From assembly GCA_965220205.1 (NCBI GenBank), contig OZ244812.1:1-64000 (forward strand): 64,000 nt of DNA, given 5' to 3'. This stretch comes from G965220205 sp965220205 (lineage in GTDB: Bacteria; Chloroflexota; Dehalococcoidia; Lucifugimonadales; Australimonadaceae). The translations under genes and the position numbers were made by a program. The notes beneath the pieces were generated by a model. It saw only the letters and a program-made list of their open reading frames with translations. It was not told the origin of the DNA and did no database searches. Shown piece by piece: positions 19,195 through 26,821 of this stretch. Within the stretch, counting starts at the first letter, position 1; each line of letters begins with the position of its first letter.

Positions 19195-20301
19195 CTAGGC
19201 GGCAGCCGGTTCCGGCTGCGTCAGCATGGCGGAGTAGCCCGGCATCAGGACGGGGGTCACCGACACCCGGCCCGCGCCGTCATACCCGGCGCGGTAGGCG
19301 TACTCCGCCTTCGCGCCCCAGGGCACCCGCCCGCCGACCCGGACGGCGGGGCCGCCGAGCCTGCCGCGGCGCCCAGGCCCACCGGCGCCGTGCACCACCA
19401 TCCCGCTCCGCTCGCCCTTGCGCCAGCCCAGCACCTTCAGCTCGGCGGGCATGACCCGCTCCTCCGACTTCGCGCGCCGGAACAGCACGGCGTGCAACCT
19501 CTTCAGAACGCCCGCCGACGGGGTGGACCTGCCGTTCATGATCTGGGAGAGGTACGAGGAGCTGATGCCGGCGCGCCGTGCGACCTCGTTCTGGCTGAAC
19601 CCGTGAGCGTCCATCCGGTCCCACAGGGCCTTCGGGTCGACGCAGGCAAGCTGCGCGGACGCGACCGTCGCCTCTGCCTCCAGCGCCGCCTCGACCAGCG
19701 CCTGGACCCTCACGCCCATGCTCTGGCGGCCCCGTGACACCATTGACATGTAGCTGGCGGACACCCCGACCCGCTCGGCAAGCTCCCGCATGGTCATGCC
19801 CAGGGCGCGGGCGCGCTCCCGGACGTAGCTGCTCTGCCCGCTCACCACGCTCGCCGGGCGGTTGGCGCACCGTGCGGGAGCGATCCTGGCCGGGGCCTTG
19901 AGCGCCGACTCGATCCGGGTCTGGACCTTGACGCCCATGTTGACGCGGCCGCGGGCCACCCCCGACATGTATCCGTAGGACACCCCGGCGCGGTCGGCCA
20001 GGTCCCGCATGGTCATTCCCATCTCGCGGGCGCGCTCCCGGATGAAGCTGCTCTCGCCGGTCACGACGCCGCCCTGTCGGTAGACGGTCCCCTGCCCGGG
20101 GACCTCTCCCAGGACCGCCGCGACCTTCTGGCGCATCTTGGGAGTCCACTGCCTGCCCCCGTTCGCAAACTGCGACAGGTAGCCCGCGCTCACGCCCATC
20201 AGGGCCGCGAGCTCCTTCATGGTGAGCCCCCGCCGCCTCGCCGTAGCCCTCAGCTCGCTCTCCGCCGTCCTCGTTCCGGTTACCGTCGTTGCCGTCGTCA
20301 T
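19195..20301 (-). CDS. Four-domain tandem HTH (XRE-type) DNA-binding protein
   Basis: A 368-residue protein from an ATG at 20301 preceded by GGAGG. It holds four successive helix-turn-helix modules: RGLTMKELAALMGVSAGYLS, MGMTMRDLADRAGVSYGYMS, LGMTMRELAERVGVSASYMS and HGFSQNEVARRAGISSSYLS. Basic linkers of 35-45 residues separate them, and a Gly/Arg-rich C-terminal region of about 95 residues follows. XRE proteins normally carry one such domain, so this one could grip an array of operator copies. The 5' side carries a leader peptide and terminator-like hairpin on the same strand. It sits at the left of the conjugation genes and is a candidate element regulator; operator and signal are unknown. 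Confidence 0.8.
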   Translation of the reverse strand: MTTATTVTGTRTAESELRATARRRGLTMKELAALMGVSAGYLSQFANGGRQWTPKMRQKVAAVLGEVPGQGTVYRQGGVVTGESSFIRERAREMGMTMRDLADRAGVSYGYMSGVARGRVNMGVKVQTRIESALKAPARIAPARCANRPASVVSGQSSYVRERARALGMTMRELAERVGVSASYMSMVSRGRQSMGVRVQALVEAALEAEATVASAQLACVDPKALWDRMDAHGFSQNEVARRAGISSSYLSQIMNGRSTPSAGVLKRLHAVLFRRAKSEERVMPAELKVLGWRKGERSGMVVHGAGGPGRRGRLGGPAVRVGGRVPWGAKAEYAYRAGYDGAGRVSVTPVLMPGYSAMLTQPEPAAA

Positions 20302-20369
20302 CGGTCCGTCCTCCTTCTGTTGTGTTGTGTGCTGCCTTTGACCTGCGCCCGCTTGCGGGCAAAGAAGAA

Positions 20370-20397
20370 GGGCCGCCTCGAACGAACGAGACGACCC
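20370..20397 (-). terminator. Terminator-like hairpin in the leader of the four-HTH gene
   Basis: Read on the minus strand: an 11-bp stem GGGTCGTCTCG / CGAGGCGGCCC (two G-U pairs in RNA) with a 6-base loop, followed at once by TTCTTCTTT. It lies between the leader peptide (20439-20468) and the ATG at 20301. A second small palindrome, GCCCGC-AA-GCGGGC, follows at 20347-20360. The arrangement suits transcription attenuation. Confidence 0.6.
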
Positions 20398-20438
20398 TTG
20401 TGGGTTGGGATGTGTGGTGAGTGCCGGAGGCCCCGCCG

Positions 20439-20468
20439 TCAGCGGCGATGGACCTCGTTGACGTGCAT
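20439..20468 (-). CDS. Nine-residue leader peptide MHVNEVHRR
   Basis: A minimal frame, MHVNEVHRR then TGA, starts with ATG 5 bases after a strong GGAGG on the minus strand. It is about 40 bp upstream of the terminator-like hairpin and 138 bp upstream of the four-HTH gene. The strong ribosome site in front of such a short frame suggests a regulatory leader rather than chance; there is no direct proof of translation. Confidence 0.45.
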   Translation of the reverse strand: MHVNEVHRR

Positions 20469-20945
20469 GGACTCCTCCTTTCAGGTGCTGACCCGTGCCG
20501 GGCATCCGTGGCGCGGGCCGTGCTTGATCGGACTGGTTGACGCTGGACGCACTCCGCCCACGGTCGGATGCCGGACGCGGAAAACGGAGTGGGGCGTGAA
20601 GAAAGACGCAGCTCGGCCCAGAGCCTGCCCCGTACTTGATACGGGGGCGATTCGTTGGGGGAATCGACTGCCGGGGGAGCTGCTATGAGGGGAGCGGCCG
20701 GCCTACGACTTCATCGCAGGTCAGCGCATGAGAGAAGACGAAGCTTGCCCAGGGCGCAGAACGTCAAAGGGAAAGCTGCGAGACGTGAAGCGGCCAGCCT
20801 GCTCGGAACGGCAGACCGGCGCGTGTCGAAGGTGCGGCCCGGCTGCGTGTCAGCCATGCCGCGGGCATGAGGAGCCGGTCGGGGCGACAGACGCACTCCG
20901 ACCGACTGGTTGAGGACGAGGCGCGGGGAGCGCTCCGTCCCTGGT
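20469..20945. other. Intergenic stretch left of repeat array
   Basis: About 480 bp with no convincing gene on either strand. It probably includes the promoter of the leader peptide and four-HTH gene, but I could not place a clear -10/-35 pair. Confidence 0.4.
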
Positions 20946-21200
20946 GTCCGGCGGGAGAAGCGATCAACTCCAAGCGCCGAACCAGAGTCCAGCGGGAGAA
21001 GCGATCAACCCCAGCCGCCAGACCGGTGCCCGACGTGTGAAGCGATCAACTCCAACGCGCCGGACGGGTGTCCAGCGGGCGAAGGACCAACGTCAACTCC
21101 GACCCGCAGGACTGGACCGAGGACGGAGAGCTACGTCAAATCCGCCGGTTCGATCCGCGCTGCCTGCGAAGGACCAACGTCAAACTCCGCTTCAGCAGCA
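20946..21200 (+). repeat. Degenerate 41-42 bp tandem repeat array
   Basis: Units start at 20946, 20987, 21028 and 21070, each with GTCC(A/G)GCGGGAGAAGCGATCAAC followed by TCCAA and a GC-rich end. At least two more degraded units follow, with GCGAAGGACCAACGTCAAAC. Unit lengths of 41 and 42 are not multiples of three, so this is not a repetitive protein. It sits between divergent gene groups in the mobile element, where iterons, operators or a transfer origin could lie. Confidence 0.65.
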
Positions 21201-21411
21201 TTCCCTCTTGGGCGACTCTACGGTCATGCCCGTGCAACAGGGAGATCACGCACCCAGGTTTCTATGGCGGGAAACCTTGGAGAAAGCCAAACAGTGAAGT
21301 CATTGTCGCCGCGCACGACGCCGCAGGAGAGGGCCTGGGAGACCCCTTTCCAAGATTGCCCCCAAATCGTTCACAAAAGTTAAATGACAACCCCGTGACC
21401 GCCCGGACCGG

Positions 21412-22254
21412 CTACCGCCACAACAGTCCGAGGCTCACCCTGTTCAGAAGCTCCCGCTTTCTGATCGCTCTCCGCGTGTCGAAGAGCGCGGTGCTGCGCC
21501 AGTTGGTCTGCCCGCTCCGGTCCAGGCCCCGGAGGGGCTGCCTCTCCGGGGGAAGCGTCATGTCGTGCTCTTCCAGCAGCGTCAGCTCCACCGCCAGCAA
21601 ACGCTCCTTCTCCGCCAGCCACGCAAGGCCCCTGCCCTTCGTGGAGTGCGAGTCCTTCAGCCCCCGCCACTCGACGACCAGCGGAAAGGCGTCGCCGAAC
21701 ACATCCGCGTCGTCGGGGGCGGGCTCCCGCGTCACCAGGTCGGGGTACTCCCGCCGCACCCTGGGCCTCGCCGCAGGCTTCCTTCCGCCGTCCGGCGCAC
21801 CGGCCTCCGATTTGCCTGAACCCGGCTGGGAGGGACCGGCGCCGGCATGACCGGCCCCGGTCCCCTGGGTCTCGCTTCGTGGAAGGGCTTGGACTACGCC
21901 CTCGACGGCTGCCATCCTCCTGCGCATCTCCTTGCCCAGCGCGTCCACCTCGCTCGCCAGCCCCTTCTCCAGCGCCTCGACCCGTTCCTCCAGCCCGTCG
22001 TTGCGCTCCCGCTGACGTGCCGCCGCCGACCCGACGCCCTCCTGCAACGCACGCTCCAGGGCGTGACGCGCCCGCCGGGACAGCCTCCCGGTCGTCGCGC
22101 AGGTGGTCACCGTCCGGCGGTCCAACTCCAGCACCCGCGCCGCGCCTCTGTAGCCCTTCTCCCGCACCAGCTCTTGCAGCAGCGTCATCAGCCGCATGTG
22201 GTGCACGTTCTCCACGTCCCTGCTCTTCTCGATGCCGTGCTCCGTGGTTCTCAT
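21412..22254 (-). CDS. HTH and coiled-coil protein of mobile element, unknown function
   Basis: A 280-residue protein. The N-terminal third has a helix-turn-helix-like segment (ELVREKGYRGAARVLELDRR, then TVTTCATTGRLSRRAR), as in DNA-binding replication or partition factors. Residues about 95-145 form a coiled coil (LEERVEALEKGLASEVDAL). A Gly/Pro-rich linker follows, then a conserved-looking C-terminal domain (DVFGDAFPLVVEWRGLKDSH ... RELLNRVSLGLLWR). A frame beginning further upstream exists, but the ATG used here keeps the HTH at the N-terminus. It is divergent from the conjugation operon. I do not recognise the family. Confidence 0.6.
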   Translation of the reverse strand: MRTTEHGIEKSRDVENVHHMRLMTLLQELVREKGYRGAARVLELDRRTVTTCATTGRLSRRARHALERALQEGVGSAAARQRERNDGLEERVEALEKGLASEVDALGKEMRRRMAAVEGVVQALPRSETQGTGAGHAGAGPSQPGSGKSEAGAPDGGRKPAARPRVRREYPDLVTREPAPDDADVFGDAFPLVVEWRGLKDSHSTKGRGLAWLAEKERLLAVELTLLEEHDMTLPPERQPLRGLDRSGQTNWRSTALFDTRRAIRKRELLNRVSLGLLWR

Positions 22255-22580
22255 GGCTCATCCTCCTTCTCTCGACTCGACCATAGCCTCCGACCCCGAT
22301 TCCGGCCCCTCTCGACCCCTGGCACAAAAACGGGCCACTCAGGAAGGGGCTATGTGCCAGAGGCCCCGCACCGGCGGTGGCACAAAATGGCCCATCCAAA
22401 GGTGCGACTTGTACACGCCGACCGGAACCGGCCCTTTCACAAAGTGTTCACTGATTACCCTCCTGTAGGGGGGGAGATGTACCACCTTCCAGATAGGAAA
22501 TGACCCACATGCACCACTCCGGTACAAAACCCCTTTTCCTGTACACCCCCAATACTGCACGAAAAAGTCCGCCGAAAAGA
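22255..22580. other. Intergenic stretch upstream of conjugation operon
   Basis: Lower GC than its surroundings. It contains an inverted pair GTACA/TGTAC around AAAACCCCTTTTCC near 22521-22543, and several CACAAA words. It probably holds promoters for the divergent genes. No gene is supported; a 73-codon minus-strand frame here is not convincing. Confidence 0.4.
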
Positions 22581-22663
22581 GGGCCTATAAGGGCGCGCAA
22601 GTGTGCGCGGCCCTATGGGGGAGCGGGCCTATAAGGGCGCGCAGAAGTGCGCGGCCCTATGGG
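22581..22663 (+). terminator. Twin hairpin repeat before conjugation operon
   Basis: Two direct copies (22581-22618 and 22625-22663) of a 38-39 bp unit, GGGCCTATAAGGGCGCGCA with a mirrored TGCGCGGCCCTATGGG. Each folds into a stem of about 9 bp with one bulge. Copy 2 is followed 6 bases later by TCTTTTTTC, so on the plus strand it looks like a rho-independent terminator or attenuator about 90 bp before the first operon gene. Confidence 0.65.
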
Positions 22664-22751
22664 AGGTCTTTTTTCTCGTTTGATTTGTTCACACTCTTTT
22701 GCGAGTGCCGCGGTCCGGTGAACCGCAGCAAACCGCAGGGAGGTGAACGAG

Positions 22752-23366
22752 TTGGCGCTGAAATCGAAACTCCGGTCTATCAGGCGGCTTCTACCCCTGG
22801 CAGCCGCGCTGCTACTGGCGGCGCTGGTGGCCATTCCAACGAGCAACCCTGCGCTGGCCCAAGCCCCGCCCGGCAGCGAGCTGACCCTCGTCAACGCCGA
22901 GCGGGAGTTTGTGGAGCGCAAGGGCGGCGGCGAGTTCGTCGCCCGCCCCGTCTTCGACCGCAAGATCGTGGACCTCTTCTACGCCGTCCGCGACGCCGAC
23001 ACCGGCGACTGGATCACCGCCATGTACCGGGTCAAGGGGGGCGAGAAGAAGAGAGGCGACGGCTGGGAATACTCCTGGGAGTACCCCGACCTGGACGAGC
23101 ACCCCGAGCTCGACCGCGACCGGGCCTACCTGCTGGTGATGCTGGCCGTCGCCGAGGACGGCAAGCGGGGCGAGTTCTACGCCGTCGTCCCCATCCACCA
23201 GCCGGGGCGCATCTGGGACAAGATTCTGTCCGCGCTCAACCCGGCGCGGTGGGCGAGGGCCTTCGCCGGCTGGATGATCGAGGGGGTTCACGGGACCCTC
23301 TGCGGCGTCGTTGAAAGAGCGTCCGGCGAGGACGCCGACAACTGCCGGAGGGAGTCCGGCAGATGA
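22752..23366 (+). CDS. Exported protein, first gene of conjugation operon
   Basis: 204 residues from a TTG at 22752, chosen because GGGAGG lies 8 bases before it; the GTG at 22743 overlaps that site. A basic N-terminus, a hydrophobic stretch (LLPLAAALLLAALVA) and ALAQA make a signal peptide. The mature domain (VDLFYAVRDADTGDWITAMY, VLMLAVAEDGKRGEF-like core) is not a family I know. The stop overlaps the start of the VirB6-like gene (ATGA), so the two are translationally coupled. Probably a surface or periplasm-equivalent part of the transfer apparatus. Confidence 0.7.
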   Translation: MALKSKLRSIRRLLPLAAALLLAALVAIPTSNPALAQAPPGSELTLVNAEREFVERKGGGEFVARPVFDRKIVDLFYAVRDADTGDWITAMYRVKGGEKKRGDGWEYSWEYPDLDEHPELDRDRAYLLVMLAVAEDGKRGEFYAVVPIHQPGRIWDKILSALNPARWARAFAGWMIEGVHGTLCGVVERASGEDADNCRRESGR

Positions 23367-24343
23367 GCGACATCCTCACCGGCACCCCCGCAGACCTCAC
23401 CTACGCCCACGACCTGGTGCGCCAGGCGTGGATGGTCGTCTGGGCCATCACCTCCGGCGCGCTGGTGGTCATCCTCGGCTGGATGGGGCTGAGCTTCATC
23501 ATGGCCGAGCACCTGGGGACCCGTCAGGCGGGCTGGCGGGAGATGGTGCCCCGACTGGTGCTCGGCCTCGTGGCCGCCGCATCGTCCCTCTGGTGGTGCG
23601 CCCTGGTCCTGGACGTGGCCGACGCCGTGTCCGGGTTCATAGCCGTCTCCCTCGACGTGACGGCGGGAGACATGCTCCGCTCCACCCTCCGCACCCTGCT
23701 TACCGCCGTGAACGCCGGGAGCGTGGGCATGGCCCTGCTGCTGGCGGTCCTCTACCTGGTCTACGGCTTCTTCGTCCTCTACGTGATCGTCCAGATGGTG
23801 CTGCGCCTCGCGTTGATCGACATCCTCCTTGCCCTGGCCCCGATCGCTTTGGGGCTGTGGATTCTGCCCCACACGGCGGGCTGGGGCCGCCACTGGCTGC
23901 GGCTCTTCATGACGACGGTGTTCCAGCAGGCCATCCAGCTCATCGCGTTGGCGCTTGGGTTCGGCTTCCTGAAGGAGTTCGCGGGGATAGCGGCCTTCGA
24001 GCCGGTGCAGGACCTGATCTGGAAGCTGCTCATGTCCCTGGCCTTCGTCTACATGGCAACCCGCGTCCCGTCGATGCTCGGCAATCACGGCACCTTCGAC
24101 TCCTGGCTCTCGATGCTCTACTTCGGCATGAACCTGCCCTCGTCGCTGATGCGTTCGGCCCGGACCATCGGCTTGGTGGCGGGCGGCGCGGCGGGAGGGC
24201 CGGGAGGCATGGCGGTGGGAGCGATGGCGGCCAGCGCGGGCGTTTCGGCCGCCGCCAGCGGCCTCAGCTCGGCGGCTTCGATGGCGACCCCATCGGCAGG
24301 CGGGGGAGACGGCGGCGGCGAGCCCAGGAGCAGCGGCGAATAG
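23363..24343 (+). CDS. VirB6/TrbL-like conjugation channel protein
   Basis: A 326-residue polytopic membrane protein with about six to seven hydrophobic segments (e.g. MVVWAITSGALVVILGWMGL, GMALLLAVLYLVYGFFVLYV, DILLALAPIALGLWI). It has a short aromatic and charged central loop and a Gly/Ala/Ser-rich cytoplasmic tail. Size, topology and position before VirB2- and VirB4-like genes match the VirB6/TrbL inner-membrane channel of type IV secretion. Sequence identity to the family is not obvious by eye, so the call rests on topology and context. Confidence 0.7.
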   Translation: MSDILTGTPADLTYAHDLVRQAWMVVWAITSGALVVILGWMGLSFIMAEHLGTRQAGWREMVPRLVLGLVAAASSLWWCALVLDVADAVSGFIAVSLDVTAGDMLRSTLRTLLTAVNAGSVGMALLLAVLYLVYGFFVLYVIVQMVLRLALIDILLALAPIALGLWILPHTAGWGRHWLRLFMTTVFQQAIQLIALALGFGFLKEFAGIAAFEPVQDLIWKLLMSLAFVYMATRVPSMLGNHGTFDSWLSMLYFGMNLPSSLMRSARTIGLVAGGAAGGPGGMAVGAMAASAGVSAAASGLSSAASMATPSAGGGDGGGEPRSSGE

Positions 24344-24450
24344 CCGCAATACCACGACGGAGGCGGAGAGATGTGCAGCTAAACGGAGCTTACGGACACC
24401 GACCGGTAGAGACGAGCAAAGCACTCGAATCGAGAGAGGAGAAAGAAGGA

Positions 24451-24747
24451 ATGGAACAGCTGACTCAGACCATATCGAACCTGGTGGGAATCCTGCTGGG
24501 CGTCGTGGGAGCGATAGGCGTCGGCTTCTTCATCTACGGCGCGTACCTGTACCTCACGGCCAGCGGAGCGCCCCACCAGATGGAGCGCGGCAAGAGCGCA
24601 ATGATGACCGCCCTGGCGGGCATCGTCCTGGCCCTGGTCGCCTACGGCGTGGTGGAGCTGGTGATGAACGCCGTCGTGGACCCGGGAATCGACATCGACG
24701 ACGTACTGCCCGAACCCGAAGCGCCGGACGCACCCGCCGACGGCTAG
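24451..24747 (+). CDS. VirB2/TrbC-like small membrane protein
   Basis: 98 residues with two hydrophobic helices (LVGILLGVVGAIGVGFFIYG and MMTALAGIVLALVAYGVVEL) joined by a short basic loop, and an acidic tail. This is the hairpin topology of VirB2/TrbC pilins and of the small membrane proteins of Gram-positive conjugation systems. The ATG follows GAGGAGAAAGAAGGA. It lies between the VirB6-like and PrgI-like genes; a second similar protein is at 26481. Confidence 0.7.
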   Translation: MEQLTQTISNLVGILLGVVGAIGVGFFIYGAYLYLTASGAPHQMERGKSAMMTALAGIVLALVAYGVVELVMNAVVDPGIDIDDVLPEPEAPDAPADG

Positions 24748-24774
24748 GCGGACGTGAGAAGGGAGGAAAAAGAC

Positions 24775-26484
24775 ATGAGAGAGCATGAGGTACCGACTCA
24801 CGTCCAGGCCGAGGACAGGGTGCTGCTGGGGTTCACCTTCCCGCAGGTCGTTGCGGTGGTGGCCGTGTGCGCCCTGTCCTACGGGGCCTACCGCTACGCC
24901 CCCGTCGGCCCGTCCGAGGTGCGCATGGCCTTGGCCGTCGTCTTCGGACTGGTCGGCGTGGCGATGGTGGTGGGCAAGATAGGCGGTCGGCGGCTGCCCC
25001 TGGTGGCCGCCGACCTGCTGAAGTACCGGCTGGGGGCGCGGCTCTACGCCGGGCAGATCGCTCAGTTGGCGAGAAGCGAGCCGCCCGCGCCGGCGCAGCC
25101 GGTGAAGAGCGGCCCCGGCCCGCTGAGCCTGATGGCGAAACGCGCCGGGCGCGGCCTGGGCAGGCTGCGCAAGAAGGGGAAGACCCGCAAGAACAAGGAG
25201 CGCCGCAATGGGCGCATGCGCTGGTTCGGCAAGCGCAGGGGGAAGGACGGAGGGAGGGGCCAGCGTCACGACCACCGGGCCGAAACCCTGGAGACGAGGA
25301 ATCGGAAGCCCCGCATGGGCTGGATTCCGGTCGTGGCCCTGGCCGTCCTGATGGCGGCTGTCGTGGCCGTCCCGCAGTCGGCCCTTGCCGACGACCACTG
25401 GCGGGACGAGATCGACTTCGAGCTTGCCGAGCCGGTGGAGGGGCGTCGGATATTCGTCGAGGGGCTCACCGTCTCCGGCGACCGCGCCGCCGTCACCCTC
25501 CGGGCCGCCACGGAACTGGACATCCGCGTCCGGGCATTCGGCGGGCCGGAGGGCGCGTGGCTCCAGTTCTGGGGCTCGGCAACCCTCGCCGAGGGGGAGC
25601 GCATCGACTACTCGCTCCCCCTTCACGGCCCAGCGCCGTCCTTCACGGTGTCCTGGGAGGACACGCTGGGCCAGGCCGGGGCGCTGACCTTCGAGGAAGC
25701 ACAGCTTCCCTTCCCCCTGCCGGTCGTGGAGGGGGAGCTTTGCGGCCTTCGCGTGACCTCCCTGGGCTGGACGCCCGGCGCGGTCAGCGGCGTGGTCGAG
25801 TCCGAGTGCGTGACGAGCATCGAGCACCCGGTGGAGCTTCAGACGGTGGCCGGATACGAGAGCGTCACCCAGACGGCGCTGATGGACGCCCAGGTGACGG
25901 CCATCACGGGGACGGTCTCCGCCGCGACCGGGGCGTCGCAGGCGAGCGTCCCGTTCGTCCCCAATGGAGAGACGCGGTTCACCCTGTCTGTGGGAGATGG
26001 TCAGGCCATCCACGCCGTGAGCCTGGACGTGAGCCTTGAGGCGTCCTTACGCATCCCCATCCCCCCGCTGACGCAGCTCATCCACCACCCGGAGCGGGTC
26101 GAACACGTCACCAGGACCGTGCACCTCCATCGCCCGGGGGACAGCGACTCCGACAGTGAGACGGCGACGGCCACCTGCGAGGACGGCGCCACGGCGTCCG
26201 CCACCGCGACGGCCTACGCCTACGTCCCCAGCGCCACCATCGCCAGGGAGGTGACGGTGGACGTCCTGCACAAGGAGCACGTCAAGGCCGAGACGGTGGA
26301 GCGGTCGCCCATCACGAGGACGAGGAGCGAAACGCTGGCTCTGGCGTCCGGTGTCGGCAGCGACGACACCTTCGCCGTCCTGGTCCTGCCGGAGCCCGAG
26401 CCGGTGGACCCGCCCGCGGAGCAGGAGCCCGCGGACGGGCTGCGCGGCTGGTTCGAGGCGCTGGGCTGGGAGTGGCCCTGGTGA
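24775..26484 (+). CDS. PrgI/VirB3-like protein fused to a large exported domain
   Basis: 569 residues from the ATG after GGGAGGAAAAAG. The N-terminus (HEVPTHVQAEDRVLLGFTFP, then two hydrophobic segments to about residue 75) matches the PrgI/TcpE-type VirB3 equivalent. A very basic linker (KKGKTRKNKERRNGRMRWF) leads to a third hydrophobic segment with signal-like end (VVALAVLMAAVVAVPQSALA, about residues 183-202). A domain of about 370 residues rich in beta strands and Thr/Glu follows, without a recognised family. Normal PrgI proteins are about 100-130 residues, so this is an unusual fusion, or two genes merged. Its stop overlaps the next start (GTGA). Confidence 0.7.
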   Translation: MREHEVPTHVQAEDRVLLGFTFPQVVAVVAVCALSYGAYRYAPVGPSEVRMALAVVFGLVGVAMVVGKIGGRRLPLVAADLLKYRLGARLYAGQIAQLARSEPPAPAQPVKSGPGPLSLMAKRAGRGLGRLRKKGKTRKNKERRNGRMRWFGKRRGKDGGRGQRHDHRAETLETRNRKPRMGWIPVVALAVLMAAVVAVPQSALADDHWRDEIDFELAEPVEGRRIFVEGLTVSGDRAAVTLRAATELDIRVRAFGGPEGAWLQFWGSATLAEGERIDYSLPLHGPAPSFTVSWEDTLGQAGALTFEEAQLPFPLPVVEGELCGLRVTSLGWTPGAVSGVVESECVTSIEHPVELQTVAGYESVTQTALMDAQVTAITGTVSAATGASQASVPFVPNGETRFTLSVGDGQAIHAVSLDVSLEASLRIPIPPLTQLIHHPERVEHVTRTVHLHRPGDSDSDSETATATCEDGATASATATAYAYVPSATIAREVTVDVLHKEHVKAETVERSPITRTRSETLALASGVGSDDTFAVLVLPEPEPVDPPAEQEPADGLRGWFEALGWEWPW

Positions 26485-26801
26485 GACGCGCCGCGACTCT
26501 GCTGATTCTCACCGGCGCGGCCCTCGTGTTCACGGGGGCTGCGCCGGAGGAGCACGACACGATGCTGGAGCAGTTCGACCGCGTGCTCACGGCGATGGCC
26601 TACGCCGCCTCCGGCCTCTGCCTGTTCGCCATCGTCTGGGCGGGGTTCGTCCTGATGGCCGAGGGAGGCGAGGAGCGCGGCGGGGGCCGGGCCAAGGCCG
26701 CCGTCGTCATGGCGGTCGTCGGCCTGGCGCTGGTGCTCTCGGCCAAGGGCGTCGCCGCTCTCCTGAGTCACGGCGTTATCCCATCCTTCCCAACCCCATA
26801 G
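26481..26801 (+). CDS. Second VirB2-like small membrane protein
   Basis: 106 residues. The GTG start overlaps the preceding TGA by 4 bases. A signal-like N-terminus (LLILTGAALVFTGAA) is followed by two hydrophobic helices (AYAASGLCLFAIVWAGFVLM and KAAVVMAVVGLALVLSAKGV) around a glycine-rich basic turn. It has the same hairpin plan as the protein at 24451. The order VirB2-like, PrgI-like, VirB2-like, VirB4 supports a transfer role. Confidence 0.65.
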   Translation: MRRAATLLILTGAALVFTGAAPEEHDTMLEQFDRVLTAMAYAASGLCLFAIVWAGFVLMAEGGEERGGGRAKAAVVMAVVGLALVLSAKGVAALLSHGVIPSFPTP

Positions 26802-26821
26802 AGAAAAGGAAGCAAAACGAA

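Noticed and set aside
20946..21200. CRISPR array
   Set aside because: Units are contiguous and diverged along their whole length, with no constant repeat separated by unique spacers, and no cas genes are present.
22339..22560. 73-codon minus-strand frame
   Set aside because: Covers a likely regulatory region, no ribosome site, no family resemblance.
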